Source of the DNA: Burkholderiales bacterium
GTDB taxonomy: Bacteria > Pseudomonadota > Gammaproteobacteria > Burkholderiales > Burkholderiaceae_F
DNA: 25,056 nucleotides
Reading direction: 5' to 3'
NCBI GenBank assembly: GCA_024641225.1
Contig: JAHEDN010000002.1
Span: 1 to 25,056 of the forward strand
In this document: one piece after another, positions 1 to 6,695 of the stretch
How the letters are laid out: each line of letters starts with the position of its first letter
Position numbering within the stretch: position 1 is the stretch's first letter
Notes under the pieces: model-generated
What the model saw: only the letters and a program-made list of their open reading frames with translations
Told to the model about the DNA's origin: nothing
Databases searched by the model: none
Position numbers and translations under genes: made by a program

Positions 1-1
1 C

Positions 2-511
2 TTCTGCTACACGGGAGCGTTCTCGGTGGCGCTGGGCGCCGCTGGCGCCGCCAGCGTGCTGTCGATCGATTCTTCGGTCGAAGCACTTGCACTGGCCAAG
101 GAAAACTGGCGGTTCAACGGGCTGCCCGAGGCGGTTGCCCAATGGCAGGCTGCCAACGTATTCGATGCGCTGCGCTCGCTGCGCGCCGAGGCGCGCTCGT
201 TTGACCTGATCGTTCTCGACCCGCCGAAGTTCGCCGCCAGTCATCGGCATGTCGAGCGCGCCGCGCGCGCCTACAAGGACATCAATCTGAGCGCGTTACG
301 CCTGCTGGCCCGCGGCGGCTACCTGCTGACCTTCTCCTGCTCCGGCGCGATCGGGGTCGAACTGTTCCAGAAGATCGTTGCCGGCGCGGTCATCGACGCC
401 GGCGTCGAGGCCCAACTGCTGCGCCGGCTGGCAGCCGGAGAGGATCACCCGTTGCGGATGACCCACCCCGAGGGCGAATACCTCAAGGGCCTGCTGCTGC
501 AGCGGCTCTGA
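2..511 (+). CDS. rlmI: RlmI-like 23S rRNA (cytosine-C5) methyltransferase, 3' part only
   Basis: The gene is cut by the left edge of the window; the frame is open from base 2, and only the C-terminal ~170 residues are seen. What remains is the catalytic Rossmann half of a class I SAM-dependent methyltransferase. It begins with FCYTGAFSVALG, matching the SAM-binding motif I region of RlmI/YccW proteins, followed by the acidic end of strand 2 (VLSIDSS). Near residue 75 of the visible part is the motif DLIVLDPPKF, the signature catalytic loop of this family. The tail DHPLRMTHPEGEYLKGLLLQ matches the RlmI family end. RlmI makes m5C1962 in E. coli 23S rRNA; the same target here is inferred. The N-terminal PUA domain lies outside the window. 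A related RlmI-like paralogue cannot be excluded. Confidence 0.88.
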   Translation, partial: FCYTGAFSVALGAAGAASVLSIDSSVEALALAKENWRFNGLPEAVAQWQAANVFDALRSLRAEARSFDLIVLDPPKFAASHRHVERAARAYKDINLSALRLLARGGYLLTFSCSGAIGVELFQKIVAGAVIDAGVEAQLLRRLAAGEDHPLRMTHPEGEYLKGLLLQRL

Positions 512-529
512 GCGCGGCCGCGAATCTTC

Positions 530-535
530 TACAAT
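530..535 (+). promoter_or_regulatory. possible -10 box upstream of the COG0523 GTPase gene
   Basis: TACAAT followed by a GC-rich discriminator lies 45 bases before the ATG at 580, in the short gap after the methyltransferase gene. I see no good -35 hexamer 16-18 bases upstream and no clear Zur-type inverted repeat, so this is a weak call. Confidence 0.3.
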
Positions 536-579
536 CGCGCCCCTTCTGCACCGGCCGCGATGCCGACCCGGTTTCCGCC

Positions 580-1668
580 ATGAACGAACCGAACGTCCCC
601 GTCACCGTACTGACCGGGTTCCTCGGCGCCGGCAAGACGACGCTGCTGAACCGGATCCTGAAGGAGAGCCACGGCCACCGCATCGCGGTGATCGAGAATG
701 AATTCGGCCCTGCAGGAGTGGACAACGATCTGCTGGTCGCCGACACCGAGGAACAGATCGTCGAGATGAACAACGGCTGCATCTGCTGCACGGTGCGCGG
801 CGACCTGGTCCGCATCCTGGCGGAACTGAAGGACAAACGCAGCCGTGGCGAACTCGTCTTCGAGCGAGTGATCATCGAGACGACCGGCATGGCCAATCCG
901 GGTCCGGTGACGCAGACCTTCTTCATGGACGACGACATCGCCTCGTATTACCTGCTCGACGCGGTCGTCACGCTGGTCGACGCCAAGCACGGCCACGCCA
1001 CGCTCGACGCTCAGCCCGAGGCGCAGAACCAGGTCGGTTTCGCCGACCGCATCCTGCTGACCAAGACCGACCTGGTGCCAGCCGATGAAGTGGAGTCGCT
1101 GCACGAACGGCTGCTGCAGATGAATCCGCGCGCACCGATCCGGGCCGTACACATGGGCGAGATCCCGCTGGCCGAGGTGCTCGACCTGCGCGGCTTCAAC
1201 CTGAACGCCATCCTCGAGATCGATCCGCAGTTCCTCGCTGCCGAGCATCCCGATGCGGCGCGCACACCTGGCGCCGATGATCATCACGATCATGACGATG
1301 ATCATGTCCACCACCACGATCACGGTGATCATGAACAGGGCGGTCACCATCGGCATCACCATCACGATGATGCGATCAAGGCCTTCGTGTTTCAGTCGGC
1401 GCGGCCTTTCGACGCCGGCAAGCTTGAGGAATACATGGGGGCGCTAACCCAGGTTTACGGTCAGGACATGCTTCGGTATAAAGGCGTGCTTTTTATGAAC
1501 GGCAGCCCGCGGCGGATGATCCTCCAGGGCGTGCACATGCTGATGGGCGCCGACGTTGGCCGCCCCTGGGGCAAGGACGAGAAGCCCGGCAGCAAGATGG
1601 TGTTCATCGGGCGCAACCTTCCGAAGGACGCGATTCTCAAGGGATTAGAGGCCTGTCTGGCGCGCTGA
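580..1668 (+). CDS. COG0523 (CobW/Zng-type) metallochaperone GTPase
   Basis: This is a 362-residue G3E-family P-loop GTPase. Visible motifs are Walker A GFLGAGKTT (residues 13-21), the metal-binding GCICC motif (66-70), an ETTG switch segment (100-103) and TKTD (161-164) as the guanine-specificity loop. A strongly His/Asp-rich linker occupies residues 233-264, followed by the C-terminal CobW domain. In this family the CxCC cysteines bind zinc (or cobalt, or another metal) and GTP hydrolysis drives metal transfer to client proteins. His-rich linkers are typical of zinc-related members rather than of CobW proper. No cobalamin synthesis gene is nearby. The next gene, 38 bases downstream on the same strand, is a DksA lacking zinc-finger cysteines, and COG0523/zinc-independent DksA pairings are known from zinc-limitation regulons. 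Metal specificity cannot be decided from sequence, so no symbol is given. Confidence 0.92.
   Translation: MNEPNVPVTVLTGFLGAGKTTLLNRILKESHGHRIAVIENEFGPAGVDNDLLVADTEEQIVEMNNGCICCTVRGDLVRILAELKDKRSRGELVFERVIIETTGMANPGPVTQTFFMDDDIASYYLLDAVVTLVDAKHGHATLDAQPEAQNQVGFADRILLTKTDLVPADEVESLHERLLQMNPRAPIRAVHMGEIPLAEVLDLRGFNLNAILEIDPQFLAAEHPDAARTPGADDHHDHDDDHVHHHDHGDHEQGGHHRHHHHDDAIKAFVFQSARPFDAGKLEEYMGALTQVYGQDMLRYKGVLFMNGSPRRMILQGVHMLMGADVGRPWGKDEKPGSKMVFIGRNLPKDAILKGLEACLAR
1271..1370 (+). repeat. low-complexity His/Asp codon tract inside the COG0523 gene
   Basis: An A/T-richer run of CAT/CAC and GAT/GAC codons, with several near-repeats of GATCATCACGATCATGA, encodes the histidine-rich loop at residues 233-264. 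It is locally much less GC-rich than the flanks, so it is prone to length variation and makes spurious ORFs in other frames. Confidence 0.75.
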
Positions 1669-1706
1669 GTGCGCACCCGGCAGGAGCGGCTACGAGGCAC
1701 AAGAAC

Positions 1707-2474
1707 ATGGTTGCAAAGACAAAGACAGCAAAGCCGGCAAAGAAGGCGGCGACCAAGACAGCGAAGGCGGCTGCGCGGAAGGCGCCGGCCAAGCCGGCAC
1801 GCAAGGGCGGGGTGAAGACCGCGGCAAAGACGGCGAAGAAAGCTGCGCCGAAGCCCGCCCGCGCTCCGGCCAAGGCGCGACCTGTTGCCGCAAAGACTGC
1901 GCCCCGCAAGCCTGCGCCAGCGGCGCCCGCCGCTGCCGGGCCGCGCCCGGCACCAGCGCCGAAAGCCGCGCCTCCGGCCAGCGCCAAGGAGGTTGCCGCG
2001 GCACACGAATACCTGCTCAGCCGATCGGCGCATCGAAGCGAGGAGCCGGTCATGGTCAATGGCCGCCGGCTGCCCTCCGAAGAGCAGCTCCTCAAGATGT
2101 CGGATGCCTCCTACATGAACGACGAGCAGCTGGCGTTCTTCAAGTACCGGCTTCAGCGCATGGAGCAGGAGCTGCTCGCCAACGCCGGCGAGACGACCGA
2201 GCACCTGCGCGAGACGGTGATCGTGCCCGATCCGGCCGACCGCGCCACGATCGAGGAAGAGCACGCCCTGGAGCTGCGCACGCGCGATCGCGAGCGCAAG
2301 CTGCTGAAGAAAGTGCAATCGGCGCTGCAGCGTATCGAAAGCGGTGAGTACGGCTACTGCGAGGAGACCGGTGACCCGATCGGTATCCCGCGACTCCTTG
2401 CCCGGCCGACGGCGACCCTGTCGCTCGAGGCGCAACAGCGCCGGGAGCTCAAGCAGAAGCTGTTCGGCGACTGA
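1707..2474 (+). CDS. dksA: DksA-type RNA polymerase-binding factor with basic Lys/Ala/Pro N-terminal tail
   Basis: The product has 255 residues, compared with about 150 for E. coli DksA. The C-terminal ~130 residues are a typical DksA: a coiled-coil hairpin whose tip carries DPADRA (175-180), equivalent to the catalytic DxxDxA of E. coli, then EEEHALELRTRDRERKLL and a globular end with GEYGYCEETGDPIGIPRLL. The four zinc cysteines are replaced by C218, T221, S239 and A242, the C-T-S-A pattern of zinc-independent DksA proteins. This form is usual in alpha- and betaproteobacteria, so function is expected to be intact: binding the RNA polymerase secondary channel with ppGpp. Residues 1 to about 95 are a Lys/Ala/Pro-rich tail resembling bacterial histone-H1-like proteins. 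The ATG at 1707 follows a GAGG-like ribosome site near 1694. An internal start after the tail would give normal length, but the tail has coherent composition and no stops, so I keep the upstream start. Confidence 0.93.
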   Translation: MVAKTKTAKPAKKAATKTAKAAARKAPAKPARKGGVKTAAKTAKKAAPKPARAPAKARPVAAKTAPRKPAPAAPAAAGPRPAPAPKAAPPASAKEVAAAHEYLLSRSAHRSEEPVMVNGRRLPSEEQLLKMSDASYMNDEQLAFFKYRLQRMEQELLANAGETTEHLRETVIVPDPADRATIEEEHALELRTRDRERKLLKKVQSALQRIESGEYGYCEETGDPIGIPRLLARPTATLSLEAQQRRELKQKLFGD

Positions 2475-2501
2475 CGCCGGGCTGGCTCCTCAAAGGCCCT
2501 G

Positions 2502-2525
2502 CCGCGGCGCGTACGTGCGCCGCGG
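2502..2525 (+). terminator. GC-rich hairpin after dksA, possible transcript end
   Basis: CCGCGGCGC and GCGCCGCGG form a perfect 9-bp stem around a 6-base loop, 28 bases after the dksA stop. There is no T tract, so it may instead be a 3'-end stabilising or pausing structure. Confidence 0.35.
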
Positions 2526-2676
2526 GGCTGCTCCACTCGGCCGGCGGATCGTAGCGAGGTTCTAGCCCGTTGGCGGTACGGCCCCGGCGGCGCCCTAGTC
2601 CGTAAGTATCGGCGTGCCAGCGAAGCAAAGTTGATATAGTCGTCGAGCACGGTCCCTCTTATCACGTAGACAGGCC

Positions 2677-2702
2677 GGCCCGACGCCAGCGCGGGCCCTT
2701 TT
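2677..2702 (+). terminator. intrinsic-terminator-like hairpin upstream of the STAS gene
   Basis: GGCCCG (2677-2682) pairs with CGGGCC (2692-2697), followed by CTTTT. It could end the dksA transcript or act as an attenuator in the leader of the gene at 2793. The T tract and the right arm each have an alternative partner downstream (2709-2714 and 2744-2749). The stem is only 6 bp and the T run is short. Confidence 0.35.
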
Positions 2703-2792
2703 GCCCCAAAAAGGTGGCGGCTTCGCCGTCAGGCGGCCACCCTGGCCCGGCCTATTGGTACGCGGGAAACCGGAATCTGATCTGGACAGGCT

Positions 2793-4298
2793 GTGGTGTT
2801 TTCCTTTTTCAAGAAGGATCCGAAGGACGCCAGAAAGGGCGCAGGTGGCCGGACCAAGCCGCCCGCGGGCACGAGCCGCGCGTCCGGGGCGACTGATCTG
2901 GCAACGCGCCCGATGCCAAAACCGATCGGACGCCCTCTCGCCGGGCCAACGACCCGATCGCTGGATCGCTTGACTTCGCCGTCGACGGGCTCGCTGCCTC
3001 CGGACACCAACTTGCCGGAGCGTGAACGCGTGCGCCACAACGCTCGGCGAACAGCAGAAAAGATCGACGCGATCGAGGCCGAAATGGCCCGCGACCTGAT
3101 GGGAAACCCGAGCCCGACCACGGTTGCGCCGGCGACGAGACCCAGGATTTCCATCGTGGGCGAGACGACCGTGGCGCCTTTCCCAACGACCCGGCCGCTC
3201 GAGCCCGCCGAGTCCGTCGAGATCAACTCGGAAATGCTCGGCGGGAACATCGACGCGATAGAAATCAACACGTCCGGCGGCAGTTCCGTCATCGATGAGA
3301 CCGCGATCCTCTTTTCGAATGGCCAGGCCGATGCCGCAGAAAACGTGCTCCGCGCCGGCCTGCGCCGCGACGACCTCGGATCCTCGACGCGCATGGCCTG
3401 GCACATGCTGTTCGAACTCGTCAACCAGCGTGGCGACCGGGACGCTTTCGAAAAATTGACCATGAATTACGCGCTGCGCTTCGAGGATTCGCCGCCGGCC
3501 TGGGTCGAATTCGATGACACAGTCGCACCGCGGACAGTCACCGGCATGGCGCCTCAACCCACAACCAAGGGTTGGCCCGGTGTTCGCCTCCCTGAATCCG
3601 TCGACGCGGGCATTGTCAGCCATCTCGAGCAGTTGCGCGGCCTGACGGCGGCGCACGCAGAGGTGCAACTCGACTTATCCGACGCCAAGCGCATCGACAT
3701 CGCCGGAGCCAGTCTGCTGCTGCGCGTGGTCGGCGCGTTCAGGCGTTCCCATCGCGAACTGACACTGGTTGGTGCGGCGCATTTCGCGGGAGTCCTGTCA
3801 CAGATGGTCGAGTCGGGCCGCCGCGACCCTTCGGATGCGCTGTGGATGCTTCTGCTGGAAGTGCTGCGCATGCTCGACAGGCAGGACGATTTCGAAGAGG
3901 CGGCGATCCAGTACTGCATCACGTTCGAGGTCTCGCCGCCATCGTGGGAGCCTCCTCCGGCCAATCTGAAGGTCGCTCCGGCAAGCAGCGCGCCCGCTGC
4001 CGGTGCCGTAGCGCCAGTGGCAACGCCGATGGAACTGCGCGGCACGGTAGACGGTGAAGGCGAGCCGCACTTCAGCCGGCTGGTCGCCGCAGCGAAGAAT
4101 CAGACGGAGGTCGTGATCGACTGCGCCAGGCTTCGCCGACTGACCTTTTCGGCCGGTTCGGCGCTCGTGGGTACGCTGCGCAAGATCAGGCAGGGTGGTT
4201 CAGCCGTCGAACTGCGCAACGTCAGCGCACTGGTGACTGCGCTGCTGCACCTGCTCGGCATTGCGTCGATCGCCTCGGTGCGATCGCGCTACCTCTGA
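2793..4298 (+). CDS. STAS-domain protein with duplicated helical/STAS units
   Basis: This is a 501-residue soluble protein starting at GTG 2793 (a second GTG at 2796 is equally possible). After a basic, Pro/Thr-rich and probably disordered N-terminus (to about residue 165) comes a helical unit ending in FEDSPPAW (201-237). Next is a STAS-like domain (about 262-340; QLDLSDAKRIDIAGASLLLR), a second helical unit ending in FEVSPPSW (349-386), and a second STAS-like domain (about 413-501; VVIDCARLRRLTFSAGSALV). STAS domains are anti-anti-sigma or nucleotide/ligand-sensing folds. Neither copy has an obvious DSxG phosphoacceptor: the equivalent segments read DIAGAS and TFSAGS. The gene sits 53 bases before hslV on the same strand. 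No SpoIIE phosphatase or anti-sigma kinase is nearby, so a partner-switch role is unproven. Function is not known to me. Confidence 0.82.
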   Translation: MVFSFFKKDPKDARKGAGGRTKPPAGTSRASGATDLATRPMPKPIGRPLAGPTTRSLDRLTSPSTGSLPPDTNLPERERVRHNARRTAEKIDAIEAEMARDLMGNPSPTTVAPATRPRISIVGETTVAPFPTTRPLEPAESVEINSEMLGGNIDAIEINTSGGSSVIDETAILFSNGQADAAENVLRAGLRRDDLGSSTRMAWHMLFELVNQRGDRDAFEKLTMNYALRFEDSPPAWVEFDDTVAPRTVTGMAPQPTTKGWPGVRLPESVDAGIVSHLEQLRGLTAAHAEVQLDLSDAKRIDIAGASLLLRVVGAFRRSHRELTLVGAAHFAGVLSQMVESGRRDPSDALWMLLLEVLRMLDRQDDFEEAAIQYCITFEVSPPSWEPPPANLKVAPASSAPAAGAVAPVATPMELRGTVDGEGEPHFSRLVAAAKNQTEVVIDCARLRRLTFSAGSALVGTLRKIRQGGSAVELRNVSALVTALLHLLGIASIASVRSRYL

Positions 4299-4351
4299 AG
4301 CGGGCAGCCGGCCGCGGTTGAATCCCGCGCCGGCGCCCCCAGATCACTGCG

Positions 4352-4888
4352 ATGGAACCGTTCCACGGCACAACGATCGTCAGCGCCCGCCGCGGCGCTC
4401 GCGTGGCAATGGGAGGCGATGGCCAGGTCACGCTAGGCAATGTGGTCGTCAAGCAGACCGCGCGCAAGGTTCGACGCCTGTATCACGACCGCATTCTTGC
4501 CGGTTTCGCGGGCGCCACCGCCGATGCGTTCACCCTCTTCGAGCGCTTCGAGGCGAAACTGGAAAAGCACCAGGGCAACCTGCTGCGCTCTGCGGTAGAA
4601 CTGGCCAAGGACTGGGGGACCGACCGGATCCTGCGTCGCCTGGAGGCGATGCTGGCAGTCGCCGACCGCGAGACCTCGCTCATCATCACCGGCAACGGCG
4701 ACGTGCTCGAGCCCGAGCTCGGCTTGATCTCCATCGGCTCCGGTGGCCCCTACGCTCAGGCCGCCGCGCGCGCGCTACTCGACAACACCGAACTGGCGCC
4801 TGTCGACATCGTCAAGAAATCACTCACCATCGCCGGTGACCTGTGCATCTACACCAACCAGTCGCATACCATCGAATCGATCGACTGA
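4352..4888 (+). CDS. hslV: HslV (ClpQ) peptidase subunit of the HslUV protease
   Basis: This 178-residue N-terminal-nucleophile threonine peptidase has the family's usual size. The catalytic threonine is T7, exposed after loss of a six-residue propeptide (MEPFHG); the mature start TTIVSARR matches other HslV proteins. Also seen are GGDGQVTLGN, KVRRLYHDRILAGFAG, ITGNGDVLEPE and GSGGPYAQAAARALL, all characteristic. HslV forms a double-hexamer chamber that degrades proteins unfolded by HslU in the cytosol, typically under heat stress. hslU follows on the same strand after a 137-base spacer, longer than usual and containing two hairpins. I see no obvious sigma-32 promoter in the short gap before the gene. 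It may be transcribed from upstream of the STAS gene. Confidence 0.97.
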   Translation: MEPFHGTTIVSARRGARVAMGGDGQVTLGNVVVKQTARKVRRLYHDRILAGFAGATADAFTLFERFEAKLEKHQGNLLRSAVELAKDWGTDRILRRLEAMLAVADRETSLIITGNGDVLEPELGLISIGSGGPYAQAAARALLDNTELAPVDIVKKSLTIAGDLCIYTNQSHTIESID

Positions 4889-4923
4889 CGGCATGCCGCC
4901 GGCTTTTTCGTGGCTTTTGTCGT

Positions 4924-4958
4924 GCGCGCGCCCGCCCGGCCGCCCGAAGGGCGCGCGC
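4924..4958 (+). repeat. GC-rich palindromic element in the hslV-hslU spacer
   Basis: GCGCGCGCCC (4924-4933) and GGGCGCGCGC (4949-4958) form a perfect 10-bp stem. The right half includes GGCCGCCCGAAGGGCG (4938-4953), which recurs with one change at 7657-7672. This suggests a dispersed REP-like palindrome. Confidence 0.5.
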
Positions 4959-4968
4959 CTAACCTGAC

Positions 4969-5017
4969 CGCTTCGCGTGCACGTGCGACCGCGCAGCGGT
5001 CGCGTACACGCGAAGCG
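4969..5017 (+). promoter_or_regulatory. long two-part hairpin just before the hslU start
   Basis: CGCTTCGCGT (4969-4978) pairs with ACGCGAAGCG (5008-5017), and GCGACCGC (4985-4992) pairs with GCGGTCGC (4996-5003), giving a 10-bp plus 8-bp stem split by a small internal loop. It ends 8 bases before the hslU ATG, and one of the two GAAG ribosome-site-like sequences is inside its 3' arm. It could damp hslU translation or protect the processed hslV 3' end. Confidence 0.45.
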
Positions 5018-5025
5018 AAGCACCC

Positions 5026-6339
5026 ATGATGACCCCCCGTGAAATCGTCCACGAACTGAACAAGAACATCATCGGCCAGGACCGCGCCAAGCGCGCAGTG
5101 GCCATCGCGCTGCGCAATCGCTGGCGCCGGCAGCACGTCGACGAGCCGCTGCGCGGCGAGATCACGCCGAAGAACATCCTGATGATCGGGCCGACCGGCG
5201 TGGGCAAGACCGAAATCGCCCGCCGGCTGGCAAAACTGGCCGATGCGCCGTTCATCAAGGTCGAAGCCACCAAGTTCACCGAAGTCGGTTACGTGGGCCG
5301 CGATGTCGACTCGATCATCCGCGATCTGGTCGATATCGCCGTCAAGCAGACGCGCGAGGCAGAGATGAAGAAGATGCGCGCCCGCGCCGAAGATGCCGCC
5401 GAAGACCGCATCCTCGACGTGCTGGTGCCTCTGCCCCTCGGCGAGACCCGCCGTGACGACGAGGGTGCGGCGCGGCAGAAGTTCCGCAAAAAGTTGCGCG
5501 AAGGCCAGCTCGACGACACCGAGATCGAGATCGACCTTGCGCAACCGGCGCCGACGATGGAGGTGATGGCGCCGCCGGGAATGGAGGAACTGACGCAGCA
5601 GATCCAGTCGATGTTCGCCAACCTCGGCCAGAGCCGGCGCCGCAGCCGCAAGCTGCGCGTGCGCGATGCCTTCAAGCTGCTGGTCGACGAGGAAGCGGCG
5701 AAGCTCGTCAACGAGGAAGAACTGAAGTCACGTGCCCTCAGTAGCGTCGAGCAGAACGGCATCGTCTTCCTCGACGAGATCGACAAGATCGCAGCCCGCT
5801 CCGAGGTCGCCGGCGCCGACGTGTCTCGACAGGGCGTGCAGCGCGACCTGTTGCCGCTGGTCGAAGGCACCGCGGTCAATACGAAGTTCGGCATGATCAA
5901 GACAGACCACATCCTGTTCATCGCCTCGGGCGCCTTTCACTACGCCAAGCCATCGGACCTGATCCCGGAACTGCAGGGACGATTCCCGATCCGGGTCGAA
6001 CTCGACTCGCTTTCGGCGAAGGACTTCGAGCGCATCCTGACCGGGACCGATGCCTGCCTGACGCGGCAGTACGAGGCGCTGCTGGCGACCGACGAGGTAG
6101 CGCTGAGCTTCACGCCGGACGGCATCACCCGGCTGGCGGAGATCGCCTATTCGGTCAACGAAAGGACCGAGAACATCGGCGCCCGCCGCCTGTACACGGC
6201 GATGGAACGGCTGCTGGAGGAGATCTCCTTCGACGCCGGCAGCGGCCAGCGGCGCGAGCTGCGCGTCGACGCCGCCTACGTCGACGAACGCCTGGCCGAC
6301 CTGTCGCGCAACGAGGATCTGGCCCGCTACGTGCTCTGA
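5026..6339 (+). CDS. hslU: HslU (ClpY) AAA+ unfoldase subunit of HslUV
   Basis: This 437-residue AAA+ ATPase has the expected length (E. coli 443). It opens with TPREIVHELNKNIIGQDRAK. It has Walker A GPTGVGKT (55-62), the pore loop GYVGRD (88-93), the family-specific intermediate (I) domain (about 110-240), Walker B GIVFLDEID (245-253) and the C-terminal ending DLARYVL that docks into HslV. Sensor-region residues NERTENIGARRL are present. HslU hexamers bind and unfold substrates using ATP and thread them into HslV. Two ATG codons lie in tandem (5026 and 5029); either could be used, and homologues start close to this point. The gene faces the convergent copper-chaperone gene 25 bases downstream. 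Confidence 0.97.
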   Translation: MMTPREIVHELNKNIIGQDRAKRAVAIALRNRWRRQHVDEPLRGEITPKNILMIGPTGVGKTEIARRLAKLADAPFIKVEATKFTEVGYVGRDVDSIIRDLVDIAVKQTREAEMKKMRARAEDAAEDRILDVLVPLPLGETRRDDEGAARQKFRKKLREGQLDDTEIEIDLAQPAPTMEVMAPPGMEELTQQIQSMFANLGQSRRRSRKLRVRDAFKLLVDEEAAKLVNEEELKSRALSSVEQNGIVFLDEIDKIAARSEVAGADVSRQGVQRDLLPLVEGTAVNTKFGMIKTDHILFIASGAFHYAKPSDLIPELQGRFPIRVELDSLSAKDFERILTGTDACLTRQYEALLATDEVALSFTPDGITRLAEIAYSVNERTENIGARRLYTAMERLLEEISFDAGSGQRRELRVDAAYVDERLADLSRNEDLARYVL

Positions 6340-6364
6340 GCGCAGGCCGGCGGCACGCGCCGCG

Positions 6365-6571
6365 CTAGGCGAACTCGCTGGCGCGGTAGTCGCCGATCTT
6401 TGCCAGGGCTGCGTTGACGCTATCAAGCGAGATCTGTGCCTCGGCCGAAAAGGTCGCGCGCGGCGGCTCGAGCGTAACGGCGACGTCGGCGTCGAGTGTG
6501 CGCAGCGCCTTGGCAACGCGATTGACGCAACCGCCGCAGTGCATGCCGGTAATCTCGAATTCCTGAGCCAT
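6365..6571 (-). CDS. HMA-domain copper chaperone (CopZ-like)
   Basis: This 68-residue protein consists of one heavy-metal-associated domain. The metal site is GMHCGGC with C12 and C15. It is followed by the usual helix (VNRVAKALRTLDADVAV), a second strand pair and a C-terminal helix-strand. Such proteins bind Cu(I) and hand it to a P-type ATPase or repressor, but no copper ATPase or CueR-like gene is in this window. It is a lone gene on the minus strand, convergent with hslU and divergent from argB, with a 124-base gap to argB. Mercury- or zinc-binding HMA proteins look similar, so the metal is inferred from family frequency. Confidence 0.85.
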   Translation of the reverse strand: MAQEFEITGMHCGGCVNRVAKALRTLDADVAVTLEPPRATFSAEAQISLDSVNAALAKIGDYRASEFA

Positions 6572-6695
6572 GTCCTGTCCTCCGCACTTCGGCGCATCTT
6601 AGTACCTCGCCCGCGACAGCCATTCAGCGGGCGCCGCGCACAGGGCGCTTGCTAGACTCGCGCAGCCCACTGGACGCCGACGGACGCCACCTTAA

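Larger units (their letters stand above)
2475..2792 (+). other. 318-base intergenic region with several hairpins, no gene seen
   Basis: I find no credible gene between dksA and the STAS gene. The region holds a perfect 9-bp GC hairpin (2502-2525), a TATAGT -10-like hexamer (2635-2640), a hairpin followed by four T residues (2677-2702), and overlapping alternative hairpins up to 2749. It plausibly contains the end of the dksA transcript and the promoter and leader of the next gene. Confidence 0.5.

Noticed and set aside
1253..1447. ORF in another frame of the His-rich tract (MRRAHLAPMIITIMTMIMST...)
   Set aside because: It is an artefact of the CAT/GAT repeat read out of frame inside the COG0523 gene. 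The Met/Ile/Thr-rich run has no biological pattern.
2595..3668. 357-residue minus-strand ORF opposite the STAS gene
   Set aside because: The plus-strand frame contains the STAS and repeated FE-x-SPP-x-W units, whereas this frame has no coherent domain.
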